Shown: positions 34,531 through 45,411 of the stretch, piece after piece
Layout of the letters: each line of letters opens with the position of its first letter
How positions within the stretch are numbered: position 1 is the stretch's first letter
DNA from: Oscarella lobularis
Taxonomy: Eukaryota > Porifera > Homoscleromorpha > Homosclerophorida > Oscarellidae
Direction of reading: 5' to 3'
Length of the DNA stretch: 64,000 nucleotides
Assembly (NCBI RefSeq): GCF_947507565.1
Contig: NC_089187.1
Location: 1,674,001 to 1,738,000 of the forward strand
Translations under genes and position numbers: made by a program
The notes under the pieces: generated by a model
Database searches by the model: none
What the model was told of the DNA's origin: nothing
The model's input: the letters and a program-made list of their open reading frames with translations, nothing else

Positions 34531-35503
34531 AGTCAACGATAGCTCACGCGCTGGAGTACAACCGGGACTTGTCACACGCATAAAACGGCCCGAAACACTA
34601 CTTTCCTTCCCAATTACAGAGCTGCCGTGACAAGATCAGAGAGTACTCGTCTATACGAAGAAAAAGGGCAACTCGCGAAAGGCGTCGATCCTTCGCAAAG
34701 CCATTACGCGAGTGGGCGGATAACATCGACAAGTGGCCGGCGATTACAGGGACGTATTCGATCATAGCGCCAAGCTCATACACAAGTGAGGTCTTCCTGA
34801 ATTACCGAAATATCAACTGCTACAAGCGATTTCTTTCGAAATGGGTCGGATCGTTGTTTGACACGTCTGTCGCTGAAAATCGCCTCCGAATCATTGCAGT
34901 AAAAGTAGGCTAATTCGTTTTCGTGTCATCTAGGGACTTTGTGAGTACCATTCTGGCGGAAAACTTGCAAAAATACTCCAGAATGAGTCCACGGATACTG
35001 CAGCCTGAGGTTCTCAGACATATTTTTTTCAAGTTTTCCGCCAGAGTAATACTCACAAAACTAGCACAAAGCCCATAGATGACACGAAACGTATTAGCCT
35101 ACCTTTACTGCAACGATTCGACGGCGATTTTCAGCGACAGGCGTGTCAAACAACGATCCGACGCATTTCGAAAGAAATCGCTGGTAGCACTTGATATTTC
35201 GGTAATTCAGGAAGACCTCACTCGTGTATGAGCTTGGCGCTATGATCGAATACGTCCCTGTAATCGCCGGCCACTTGTCGATGTTATCCGCCCACTCGCG
35301 TAATGGCTTTGCGAAGGATCGACGCCTTTCGCGAGTTGCCCTTTTTCTTCGTATAGACGAGTACTCTCTGATCTTGTCAGGGCAGCTCTGTAATAGGGAA
35401 GGAGAGTAGAGTTTCGGGCTCTTTTATGCGTTTGGCAAGTCCCGGTTGTCCTCCAGTAGGCGTGTCACCGTCTAATTGGTCGCGTGCCTGCAAGGGGTCT
35501 ATA
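34505..35503. repeat. Near-perfect ~1-kb palindrome (two ~480-bp arms)
   Basis: The arms 34505-about 34980 and about 35018-35503 are reverse complements with a spacer of about 37 bp and few mismatches (one 14-nt insertion in the right arm). Each arm, read towards the centre, encodes the same open stretch with REWADNIDKWPAITGTYSII and YTSEVFLNYRNI followed by FLSKWVGSL. This recalls the region before the zinc finger in transposon-related SWIM/YqaJ-type proteins of invertebrates; that match is tentative. The left boundary falls within the first visible kinase exon. Confidence 0.8.
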
Positions 35504-37190
35504 GACGCCATGACTTGCGAGAAAAAGGGCGGACCCAGATTCTCTCGACCAATGGACGAAGCAAGACGACATAGAATTAGCATATGAGCGCGTTAAAGAT
35601 AACGGAGAATAACAATGGACTAAACTCACTCGAGGGCTGGCTTCGGTCGCGCAAAACCCAACTGCGACTCTTTTCGTCTTGTTCCTGATCAAAGCGGAGC
35701 TGTAGCGAACGGGATCATGGCTGGAGCTCGGCCGCTTCGAGTGGCCTTCTCTACAAACTCTAGTATCTAGGAGGCGAGAACGGCGAAACGTGTAGCCCAA
35801 CACGCAAAGCTTTAGTTGCGGGCGAACCGCCTCGGCGAAGACGCGCCACGTCGCGATGAGAACGGCGTAGGCGGAGATCATTTGCATTCGAACCACCCTG
35901 GATCAGGGAGGGCATATCGTCCGGTCGTTATGTGTACACAAAAAGCATAGATACCTACCCCTACACGCGAGTACAGGGAAGATCCATGAAATGTTCTTGA
36001 AGATTCTGACTCGATCTGCCACATACGTTGCAAGTAAGATGTTGACTTTGCAAATTTATACTCTGTCTCAATGACTACCTGACTAGACAATACATCATGC
36101 CGATGATTTTCTCTCCTGGACGCTCCAACGAGCGACGACTTGATGACGGAGAAAAGAATTCAATTCAACTCATGAACGCCTCTGTAGAAGCGCCTATGAA
36201 AAAAGACCGTCTCATTGGCCACTTTTTTCCACTCAAACCTCCTTGGACATCTTTGCGCCAAGCTGGTCTGTCAATAATCCAGTAGATGCTGGAGTTCAGT
36301 AAGAATTTTTCTCGCCTACACCCATGAAGAAAAACGAAAATTAATTAAAAATATGATGTCATAGTCACAATAGACGTCAATTTTAAATGGGCATAGAAAG
36401 CAAATTTCACGGTAAGTATGAGATCGTACACTTGTGTCGCTTGGGAATCCAGTTCCTGATATCTACCGGTAGTCCGTAGATCGATAGAATGGTCAATGCG
36501 TAGCTGCGGAGCATTGTGAGTATTCACGAGCGCGTTTTTCTTTGCCTCGGAACTCGGGCGCGTGGTGTAGAATTCGTAGGAGAGCGTTTTTCGATAGGAC
36601 GTCGCTCCCAGGTTGTCTAAACCGCTCGGATTCGAGCTTCCTCGCCGTAGGAATAAGACTAGCTCTCTTTTTCTTCGCAATTTAGGCAACGGCTCGACGA
36701 ATTATAAGAGCACGGGGCCCAGGAGTTCGCGTCAGGGCCCCCGATTTCTCGCGAACGAATGATCTGCAACAGAAAAACGATGATAAGTGCTGATTGGTAA
36801 AAAAGTCTCCAGTCGGCGACCTGTCCGCCAGGCGGCGAGACGTTCTTTGCACGGGTCGGGATAAATAATCACGTGCATCCAGTACTGAATTACCTAATAA
36901 CTTCAATCGCTCCCGTCTTGTGCCTTGACCCTCGCCTTCGGTTCCTGTTCGTGATGCAGATAGATACTGTGTATCGTTTCTTCACGAAGAATCTACTGAC
37001 AGAAAATCAACTGATCGAAAACTGTCTAAGTCACACAGAAATTTCTAATCGAAAAAGAAGGAAAAAACAAAAACGAACCCCAAAACGCACATACACACGC
37101 AATATATCAAACCTTGCGGTTTACAAGAATCCTTTTCATCTTTCAATTCGTCCAAATGAACAGAACAAAACTGTTTCTCTGTAGAAAGTT
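35504..37190 (-). pseudogene. Unrecognised membrane-protein-like gene, copy 1
   Basis: Minus-strand open segments include an upstream piece (36682-36906), a piece with LDNLGATSYRKTLSYEFYTT followed by RPSSEAKKNALV (36500-36689), and a downstream piece with a hydrophobic MISAYAVLIATWRVFAEAV (35700-35896). In copy 2 (44.6 kb) the second piece runs on into a clear membrane-spanning helix (LTMLCNYALTILSIYGLPV). Here a 2-nt difference near 36520 shifts the frame. No family is recognised. Conservation of the frame before the lesion suggests a real gene. Confidence 0.4.
35985..37190. repeat. Segmental duplication, partner of 44,118-45,345
   Basis: Direct repeat of about 1.2 kb with scattered substitutions and small indels. 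The AT-rich regions, the putative membrane-protein exons and their upstream sequence are all included. Confidence 0.8.
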
Positions 37191-37535
37191 AATTAGTTCA
37201 AATGCAAAGTTTTTCAATACAGTTCACGTCTTGAAGATATCAAGTGTAATAGCTACCCATTTAATTATTACTGTAAATAGGATTACCATGCGAAGACGCT
37301 TTCACTGTCTTTATACGTTGTTTTGGGAGAAATTGAGCGCTAATGGGTCGGCTCTCATTTCTAACGACTTCTAACTTGTGCTCATGCTTGGGCACGTGAA
37401 GAATATAATACACAACTGAAATCTCATCCCCCATACTACCATACTTTTTGGTATCATAATTTATTTTTTACTTAGTAGTCGATTACCAGACAATGTTCAA
37501 AAATGTTTTCTGAACGAGCAAAAACTGTCATGACA
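37191..37535. other. AT-rich spacer
   Basis: No gene or RNA is recognised. Confidence 0.5.
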
Positions 37536-37539
37536 TTCT

Positions 37540-37620
37540 CTCTTTCGACGTTAACAAAATTTCATAAAACCAGTTCACTGAATCACGTGAAAAAATTTCC
37601 AAACCTTTAAAAGATTTTTA
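37540..37620 (-). pseudogene. Terminal exon remnant of an NB-ARC/TPR copy
   Basis: The sequence matches the short last exon of the NB-ARC/TPR genes (here ending LLTSKERMS, compared with LVTSKEKAS and LVTSKEGAS in the other copies) together with its splice-acceptor region. It is on the minus strand. Similarity stops near 37625. Confidence 0.6.
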
Positions 37621-37624
37621 CTCA

Positions 37625-38155
37625 AAGGAGATCACATATCTGTTTATGCTGGCGAGAGCCTCTATCACATTAATGCTCTTTACTCCTTCTCTGAGGCAAA
37701 CAAACTATGATCTCATAAAACTTTTACGTGTTTATTTTTGGTTTTACTAATGCGCTGTCGTTGGTATTAAAAACACGTGCAAGTTCTGCATTAGATTCTT
37801 AAACTGAATAAACGTTTGGCTGTTCTTATGGTTTAGGTTCTAAAAAGCACCATCTCTGCAAATGCGTAAACGACATGAGCCCCTTTTGGGTTATTATAAC
37901 CCTCTTTGTGTGAAAGAAACATATTAATATAAAGGTAATAAATAGTGAAGACTCTAAAATCAGTTTAATGTAGCATCAGAAACAATTTAGTCACCTCAAA
38001 CTCAGTTAACGATATTATTCCCTACATATGGAATAGCTGATAAGAAATTAGTTGGTACCGTAAAAGCTTAAAAAACATTTGACCTCAAGGCAATGCGTAC
38101 CGATAAAAACTGTAGCCATCATTAATAATAATATTACTATTCCGATATTTCACAA
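37625..38155. other. AT-rich spacer, no gene recognised
   Basis: No coding or structured RNA signal could be supported on either strand. Confidence 0.5.
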
Positions 38156-38159
38156 CATT

Positions 38160-39266
38160 TCTCTGCTAATCTTGAGAAGTCAAGTGGCAGTTCAAATATT
38201 CCTCAAGAGCAGTATCTTCGATGTATGGCCTTAACTATTATCTAATCTTGTGTGTACCTAGGTTACTTTGGCTTGGCTAGGATCTACTTGCATTCTGGAG
38301 ACCTGCGTAGCGTTAATTGAGCACAATGTAGAGCTTGGCTTCAAAGGTCAATCTATTGACAAAATGACATCCGACGAGATTGCTACGTACTGGGAAGGTT
38401 AGGCTTGAGTTGAGCGTACGCCGGCGTGTTCTCATTCAGAATTTGTTATTTAATTTATATAGGGATTTTTCTTCTGGCTTATAGCTTCCTTTTTCAAGGA
38501 CACTCAGATAAAGCGCAACGGCTGATTCTAATGATACTAGAAGTTCGAGATCGCTTGCCAACGACTGATCTATTCTATGGTACTTAGCAGCTAGTTTCTA
38601 CGTAGGCTGGAAAGACGTCTTTTGGTGTAGTGCTTTGTTCCTTCGGGCATATATACAACTTTCTGACCCAATATTCCAAGGCGCTGGACGTGCCCGACTC
38701 GGCACTGTCGCTTTGAAGTTTCTTCAGGCGAGAGAGATGATGTCGTGGTCAATCTGCACCTCGCTGTTTGTATGCGTTTAGATTTGCGTACGTCACGAGT
38801 AAAATGAGTGTGTTTCCTAGGTTACGTGGTCTATGGCCAGGCTTCGGATCTTTTAAACAAGCCGAAAGAATCTCACATTCACTTCACAAAGGGTCTTGAT
38901 ATGCTCAAAGCTTTACTTCCGGAGAACGACATTCGATTGGCCAATGGTCTTCATATTGTTTGCTTTTATCGCTTTATTGATCATAGAAGCTTTTGGTTTA
39001 GCTCTGCACGAATCCTGTCATTGTCTTCGCAAGCTCGGTCTGATTTCCGAATGGTGCAAGCGATCAAAGCGAGTTCTTGATATTGCGAAATCCGTTTTTC
39101 CGCCGGGAAGCATCAGGCTTCACAAATGTAAGATAATATGTATTTATTTAAAATGTCATGAAAGATAAAGGCAACATATCGCCGTCTATGATCAAGTTCT
39201 TCAGGCGGAGTGATCTCGAGTTTTCTATGACATAAGCTACATCTCACACTCATAGTTTACAGTGTA

Positions 39267-39298
<32 letters not shown>

Positions 39299-39670
39299 TA
39301 CACTTTCGTGTTTCAGCGTTAGTTTTTTTAGTAAATCGCCTTCGCCTCTGGTATTCCATTTTATATAAAAGCATTCTTTCTTTCTGGTCACGCTACAAGT
39401 CTTTTACACGCTGGCAGAACAGAGGAACTCATTGTTTATCCGAAAGAAATCCTTGCATTGCTTAATTGAGCTTTGGAGAGAGCTTGTCCGACATTGGCAG
39501 AACGCAAGAAGCGATCACGTATTTTCAGCAATGTTTTCAGCTATGCAATAATCTGTTTCTTTGTGGAAATATTGGAGCGGGCTCGGGCAGGCCTTTTATA
39601 ATGGATCGCTGTACTCATTCGGCGTTTAGTATATCTCGCTGCCGGAAGACTTGGCAATACGTACCTTAAA
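38160..39670 (+). pseudogene. Inverted, decayed NB-ARC/TPR copy (TPR half)
   Basis: TPR exons of the NB-ARC/TPR family are recognisable on the plus strand, opposite to the other copies. In order they are: a YFGLAR exon near 38265, an exon with GHSDKAQRLILMI...RDRLPTTDLFY (38460-38580), one with GYVVYGQASDLLNKPKE (38815-38945), one with LALHESCHCLRKLGLI (39000-39130), and GESLSDIGRTQEAITYFQQ (39468-39530). Stops and frameshifts interrupt every exon. It is more diverged than copies A-C. A mitochondrial-type rRNA fragment is inserted at about 39180-39385 and replaces the start of one exon. Confidence 0.75.
39180..39385 (-). other. Small-subunit rRNA fragment, probable mitochondrial insertion (NUMT)
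   Basis: Read on the minus strand, the segment contains GGAATACCAGAGGCGAAGGC, GCGCGAAAGCG-like ACACGAAAGTGT, then GGAGCAAACAGGATTAGATA and CCCTGGTAGTC followed by GTAAAC, and further on CCGCCTGAAGAACT. These are the universally conserved blocks around E. coli 16S positions about 690-890, in the right order. AT-rich substitutions and the nuclear pseudogene context on both sides point to a nuclear copy of mitochondrial SSU rRNA rather than a bacterial contaminant. It is far too short to be functional. Confidence 0.85.
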
Positions 39671-39865
39671 ACCTGTTCGCTTTTCATGTCGCTGATTTGA
39701 ACTATTGTCAGTGAAGTAAGGCCGGCAGAGTTGCTGTCGTTGATAAAGATGTAAAAGTAGATGCCGTTATCAAAACTAAACGTCCAGAAATGTTTTTTTA
39801 ACATAAAACGTTACAACACAAATCAAGCAAAATAACTTAAACAAGAAATTAATAGACTATTTATT

Positions 39866-42326
39866 TCAATGCAGTAGTTTTTCCATGCTCGGTACAACTA
39901 CAAGAGCTACTAGTGACGCTGTGTGCACAACAACAAACGGCGCTTGTGCGCCTATGAGTTGCAGTGCCTTGTTTTCTCTAGGATTTGACAGTTTTGATTC
40001 TTTGTCGTCTTCTTTGTTGTCGTCGTTTGATTGCAAAGGTCGAAGTTTGTAAAATTCTTGATAATTTTGAAAAGCAATGAACAAAGATATGTTTTCCAAG
40101 TAAATTAGAATATATAAAGATATTACTTGACATTTTCGTTGGAAGTCAAGGTAGTTTACGTCAAATATCACGTAAAATGTAAAAACACCGCAATAGAGCA
40201 GATTGACGAATAGGTGCGCTATGAATACTTTTAGTGATCCGGGAAACAAATACTTTTCATGAAGTTGGCGTAGTTTCTGTAAGGCTTTATCGTCTTTTTC
40301 TTTCTTGTTTTGGTAAAAAATCAAGGTTGAGGAGGATAAATGAATGAGGACAAAAAAATTGTAAGTAATAGACGCCGTGATCATTATGAACACCATAACT
40401 CCATAGTGCACTCCTGCGCTGTTATTGCTGTACTCTCCAAACGCCCATCCTACTCGCAAATCGTCAGTGAATAGGATTGGTCCAGTTGACGCAAGTAAAC
40501 CAGCAAAAATTATAGCAATAAAGCCAATGACTAAAATTGGAAAACAAATTTTCTTCTTCAATTCTTTTAATACTTGCTCTTTGTCGTTTTCAATAATTTT
40601 GTCTAACTCGCCAAAGAAAGGAGCAATTCGCTTGAGATAGAAGTAGCTATTTAAAGCAAACAAGCAGACGTTGGACGCTAAGGTTACTGCAAAAAGAGAA
40701 ATAGCAGCCGATTCATTCTGGTTGTTCTTTATGTCTAAGCTCCTTGCTTTGTCTTTTTCGTATTGATACCAAATCTGCGATACACTTACCAACCATGGAG
40801 CTGTGAGCAGAGATATTTGCCCAACAGTGAATGTCACTGCTGCTGCCCGCCAAAGTCTCATTTTTTTTCCAAAGTCGACCTTCCAAATTAGTGCTATTGC
40901 TGGAATGAGTATCATTCCAAAACACAAGTGAATAGACCGCAGACTTTCGTGCGGACTAAGCTCCAAATACTTCACGCTAGTTTGCAGTTTTGAATCTTCG
41001 TTTTCACATGGATCTTCCGGCGACACCTTTTCTAGGAGTTCTTGCTTTTTTCTAGTTTTCTCTTCCGTTTTTGAAAAATCTAGGTCTTCTAAGGGAATAC
41101 CTTGAGACTGTACATCAGACGGTGACTCTTTTGATCCTAAAAGAAAATATCTCTTGTCTTTCCATCTTTACAAAAATTAAAGACTTACGCTTTGAGCACG
41201 AACACGCACAAAACTTTGCGCATAGACAAACACAATACTTTGCAGGTGAAAGAAGATAGAATATGCACATAGCTATTAGGCAAGCAAAAATTGCCCATGA
41301 TTCTGTGACTCCTCCGCTAGTGTTACAGTCAAGTTCTAACATAACCCGACCGTAAATCAATCTTCTGAGGTCTTTTATTGTATGCTGCTCTTTCATCCAT
41401 TTTATAACCATTGATGGATGAACAAAGTAAGCAATTTCAGTTGTTGATACATAAGAGAAAAATTTTTTTAGTGTTTCGGTAGCACTTTCATTGGATTTAA
41501 AGTAGTCTTCGCTGACAACTACGGTCATGGGTTGTCGAGACTGCCAGAATCCGTTGAATGGTTGATGAGTTTGGTTTTGACTTCGATAATCAAAGTTGTT
41601 GTATAGAAGTTCTAAAAGAGTCTCGCTACTGTTCTCTTCACGGATTTTATTTTGGCATTCCGCCAAGGTGTAACAATCTGATCCAAATTTAGTAAACATG
41701 GCATTATTTGGCAGAATCCACTGATCTTTATAGCGTCCCGGGCAAATAGGTGTAGCTCCTTGGAGGATAGACGGGTCGTTGCTACACAACACTGTCAGAT
41801 GGTTCAGCAGAAAGGGATATAAAGGTCGTTTAGTTTTGTAGGAAAAATCGATTGTAAGGGGCAAGGAAACTTTTTCTATGCTTTCGAAGTCATGAAACAG
41901 TTGTTGCGTTCTAACGTTGTAAAGAGCGTCAAACAAGTTGTTGTTCCACGAGTAAAGTGGTGAACGAAACACGGTCCAGGTTGTATCTTTATCTCTCTCC
42001 TTGTTTAGGCCTACATACATAGTACTACTTTTGTTGATAACTTGTAGCCAGTCTTCTCTTGAGGCGTTGGAAACGATTTCTTTTCCATCATTTGGGTAGG
42101 GAATGACGTGAAACCGACTGTCATCTAAAGCCTTCTTTACATTCGGGGAAGAGAGGTTGCTTGCAAAATACGCTATTTTTGCTTTGCAAGACTCGTCAGT
42201 ATAGAAATTAATTTTGATGTCTTTTACTGCTTCATTTAGGTGTCTGAAACTTTCGTTTGAAATGTCTCCTTCGACAACAATGATAACGAAAAATGGGTTT
42301 TGGGAATAATCATTTCTATTGGGCAC
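39866..42326 (-). CDS. Chitin-deacetylase-like pseudoenzyme fused to multipass membrane domain
   Basis: Two exons: 41207-42326 and 39866-41154, joined by a 52-nt GT-AG intron in matching phase (SKR|SKES). The ectodomain follows the chitin-deacetylase layout: NPFFVIIVVEGDIS where enzymes have the catalytic TFDD strand, SNASREDW, FRSPLYSWNNNLFDAL, C-rich region, LLYNNFDY, and a C-terminal IAYFVHPSMVIKWM...ELDC. The metal-binding Asp pair and the His box are not present, so catalysis is unlikely. One transmembrane helix (SWAIFACLIAMCIFYLL) follows, then about eight more hydrophobic segments in exon 2. Upstream of 42326 the frame continues with a Cys cluster (CDCTIDCCCPG) towards 42420, and a further 5' exon with the signal peptide is likely. 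Possible surface polysaccharide receptor; the function is inferred. Confidence 0.65.
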
Positions 42327-44117
42327 GTATCCAGGACAGCAGCAATCGATAGTGCAGTCACAGTCCTTATCGCTGGTATCACAAAAATCTTGAGCGACGG
42401 CAACAAAATTCCAGAAAAAAATTAACCTGTAAACAAGGAAAACAGAGTAAACAAAGCAGATGTCGCAGCTGTATCATTTAATTAGCCGGGGAACTAGTGG
42501 TTTAGTTATCTTGATTACATGCATAGTTAGGTCCTATTACGGAGGAGTCGCTGTCCTCCTACATAGTGTTTTCTCCGTAACGCCCTCTTTGTGCTTTCTA
42601 GGCATGAACCTGAAAGCTCGTTGGCTACGGTAGTTGTGATCGAATCAATAGCCGTAAGACTCTTTAATTAAAACCCAACATTGGAAAATCGTGTTGTGCA
42701 CAAAATTCACGCAGTTTGTCGTATATAGGTTAGGCGAATTCTATTTTGAGCGCTGAGGTACGTACCCAAAAGCTGCTGCTAAGCGGACTGACATATTTGA
42801 ATTTGTCATTTTTGGCCTCAGATCGATGTGATTGCTTTGCGTGGAACCAGAGCGTGACTCGCCGTTTAGGGTAACGGTTTACAATGCGAGTGCGTATGCG
42901 CAATTATCTGCATATTATAATTTGTTTGTGGTGGATTCACGTGGTTCAAGTCGTCTCCTAAGGAAGGATTGGCCACAGACTGCTCGATCACGTTAATGAT
43001 TTTAACGCCCTACGCGAAACCAACGCCCAACGGTGACACGGCGTAGATACGTAAGGTCTCATTTCACTATAGCAGTTCGACCTAGGCGTTTCGCGTAGAC
43101 CTAGGCGTCTCTCGCGAAACGCCTCTACAAGTGTGGGATCGGCTCGGGAGCGTCATTAAGCGCGTCATAGTCAATAACGTCTTACGGAACCATCGTCCAT
43201 TAATTATTGAACCTTCCGGACCACGTGAATGGGCGTAGCCGTACAGAACATTCCAGCAGGGATCCCTGCGACGGGGGCCATCCGGGCCCACACCGAAGCG
43301 TCTTTGGTTATGCAAACACTGTTTCTATGCTAAAGAATTTAGATTGATCCAGCCCGCTCAAGCTTCACTTATGCGAGTGAACGTCATCGGAGCTTAGACG
43401 GTAAACCTATTCGCAATGAGGACCTCATCAGACTGTATCAAAGCTGATAAGTACCGTACTTTCAAGCAAAAAACCGTGGGTCCGCAATTTCTTAAATTGC
43501 TTGCTCCGCGAGACCCCCGTTCTGTTCTCACCTAAAGTGCCTACAGAAGAAAGGGTATTTTCGTTGACCCTTCGTATCTTTTTTTCTCCTTACTTTGCAT
43601 AAACGATTGAGCTTGGCGGGGCGTCCACCGCCCTGCTGCGCCGACGACGATTCCATCAAATCAAATAATCCATGACGTCAAATTTTCTAGACGGCAACGT
43701 ACTCACCACTTTTAGAAGCACACGACGATTTCAAAAGGCGAAACGTAAACGCTGGATCGATCGAACCGGAGTGCGTCTACGCGCCGCCAAGACAATCTCA
43801 AATATAGACTAAGCAATGACCTGCATTACTTTCCCCTACGAATAAAATATCCTTAATTAACCTTTATTCTCTTGCTCTGTGCAAGACTTCTTCTTACCTA
43901 TGGTTCTGCGTTCTCGCAATATGGACTCATATCAAATTTAATACGTGTCTACCTACTACATGGAGAAAAGATTTGATCTCTTTTGCCCGATTGCTTCTCG
44001 CTTACTTTAAAATTGCACTGAAAACGTAGCAGAGCAAATGCCAGGATGTCAGGCGCGGTTCTCAGTCAGCATCTTTCAATGGTGTCTACTTTTTGACGGC
44101 AGCCGCCGCAGTAGATC
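42327..44117. other. Intergenic, no gene recognised
   Basis: Apart from the probable 5' exon of the preceding gene (to about 42430), nothing coding is supported. A 12-bp inverted repeat (AGGCGTTTCGCG, 43084-43095 and 43113-43124) and a small hairpin near 43475-43510 are present. Confidence 0.5.
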
Positions 44118-45345
44118 ATCCATGAAATGTTCTTGAAAATTCTGACTCTGCCACACACGTTGCATTGACTTTGCAAAATTTATACTCTGTCTCTATGACT
44201 ACCTGACTAGACGATACATCATGCCGATGATTTTCTCTCCTGACGCTCCAACGAGTGACGACTCGATGGCGAAGAAAGGAATTCAAATCAACTCCTGAAC
44301 GCGTCTGTTGAAGAGCCTAAGAACAGAGACCGTCTCATTGGCCTTGTTCACTTTTTCCACTCAAACCTCCTTGGACATCTTTGCGCAAAGCCTATCTGTC
44401 TACTAATAATCCAGTAGATGCTGGAGTTCGGTAAGAATTTTTCTCGCCTACACCCATGAAAAACGAAAATTAATTAAAAATATGACGTCATAGTCACAGT
44501 AGACGTCAATTTTAAATTGGCATAGAAAGCAAATTTCACGGTAAGTACACTTGGGAATCCAGTTCCTGACATCTACAGGTAGTCCGTAGATCGATAGAAT
44601 GGTCAATGCGTAGTTGCAGAGCATTGTGAGTGTAGTCACGAGCGCGTTTTTCTTAGCCTCGGAACTCGGGCGCGTGGTGTAGAATTCGTAGGAGAGCGTT
44701 TTTCGATAGCACGTCGCTCCCAGGTTGTCTAAACCGCTCGGATTCGAGCTTCATCGCCGTAGGAATAAGAATAGCTCTCTTTCTCTTCGTAATTTAGACA
44801 ACGGCTCGACGAATTATAAGAGCACGGGCCCCGGAGTTCGCGGCGTCAGGGCCCCCGATCGAAATTTCGCGAACGAATCACCTGCAACAGAAAAACGATG
44901 AGAAGTGCGGATTCGTTCCAGTCGGCGACCTGTCCGCCAGGCGGCCTGCCGCGAGACGTTCTTCCACGGGAAGGGACGCGGATAAATAATCACGTGCATT
45001 CAGTGTTGAATTATCAAATAACTTCAATCGCTCCCTTTTCTCGTGCTGTGACAATGAGTCCAGACCCTCGCCTTCAGTTCCTATTCGTGATGCAGATAGA
45101 TACTGTGTACTGTAAGTGTTTCTTCACGAAGAATCTACTGACTGAAAATCAACTGATCGAAAACTGTCTAGTTCGCACAGAAATTTCTAATCGAAAAAAA
45201 GAAAAAACAACAACAAATCCCAAAAAGCACATGCACACGCAATATCAAACCTTGCGGTTTACACGAACTTCTTTTCATCTTTCAATTCGTCCAAATGAAC
45301 ATAACGAAACTGTTTCTCTGCCTGATGCACTGAAGGAGTATAGGA
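44118..45345 (-). pseudogene. Unrecognised membrane-protein-like gene, copy 2 (partial)
   Basis: Duplicate of 35985-37190. It retains the frame through SEAKKNALVTTLTMLCNYAL followed by TILSIYGLPVDVRNWIPK (44555-44650), a convincing membrane helix. It ends at about 44118, where the duplication stops, so the downstream exons seen in copy 1 are absent. A possible first exon is at 44814-44999. No family is recognised. Confidence 0.4.
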
Positions 45346-45411
45346 AACGTTAGTAGCAATTTGAACGTATCCCTAGTTAACAGCGAGTAAGTGTTTCTTT
45401 CAGTTAATTAA

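Noticed and set aside
35377-35583. Open frame in the right palindrome arm as a kinase first exon
   Set aside because: It lies on the far side of the palindrome and does not join in phase to the kinase exon; it mirrors sequence in the left arm.
39180-39385. Bacterial contamination as the source of the rRNA-like segment
   Set aside because: It is flanked on both sides by exons of a nuclear pseudogene and is AT-rich in variable positions; a mitochondrial insertion is simpler, though only an alignment can settle it.
39386-39410. Extension of the rRNA similarity to the right of 39,385
   Set aside because: GTCACGCT... aligns better with the NB-ARC/TPR exon of the other copies, so the insertion is taken to end before it.
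42327-42430. Tectonic-like Cys cluster (CDCTIDCCCPG) upstream of the deacetylase-like exon
   Set aside because: The rest of the protein matches chitin deacetylases, not tectonics; the short motif is probably coincidental.
43084-43124. 12-bp inverted repeat as a terminator or regulatory RNA
   Set aside because: No gene on either side that it could serve, and short inverted repeats are common by chance.
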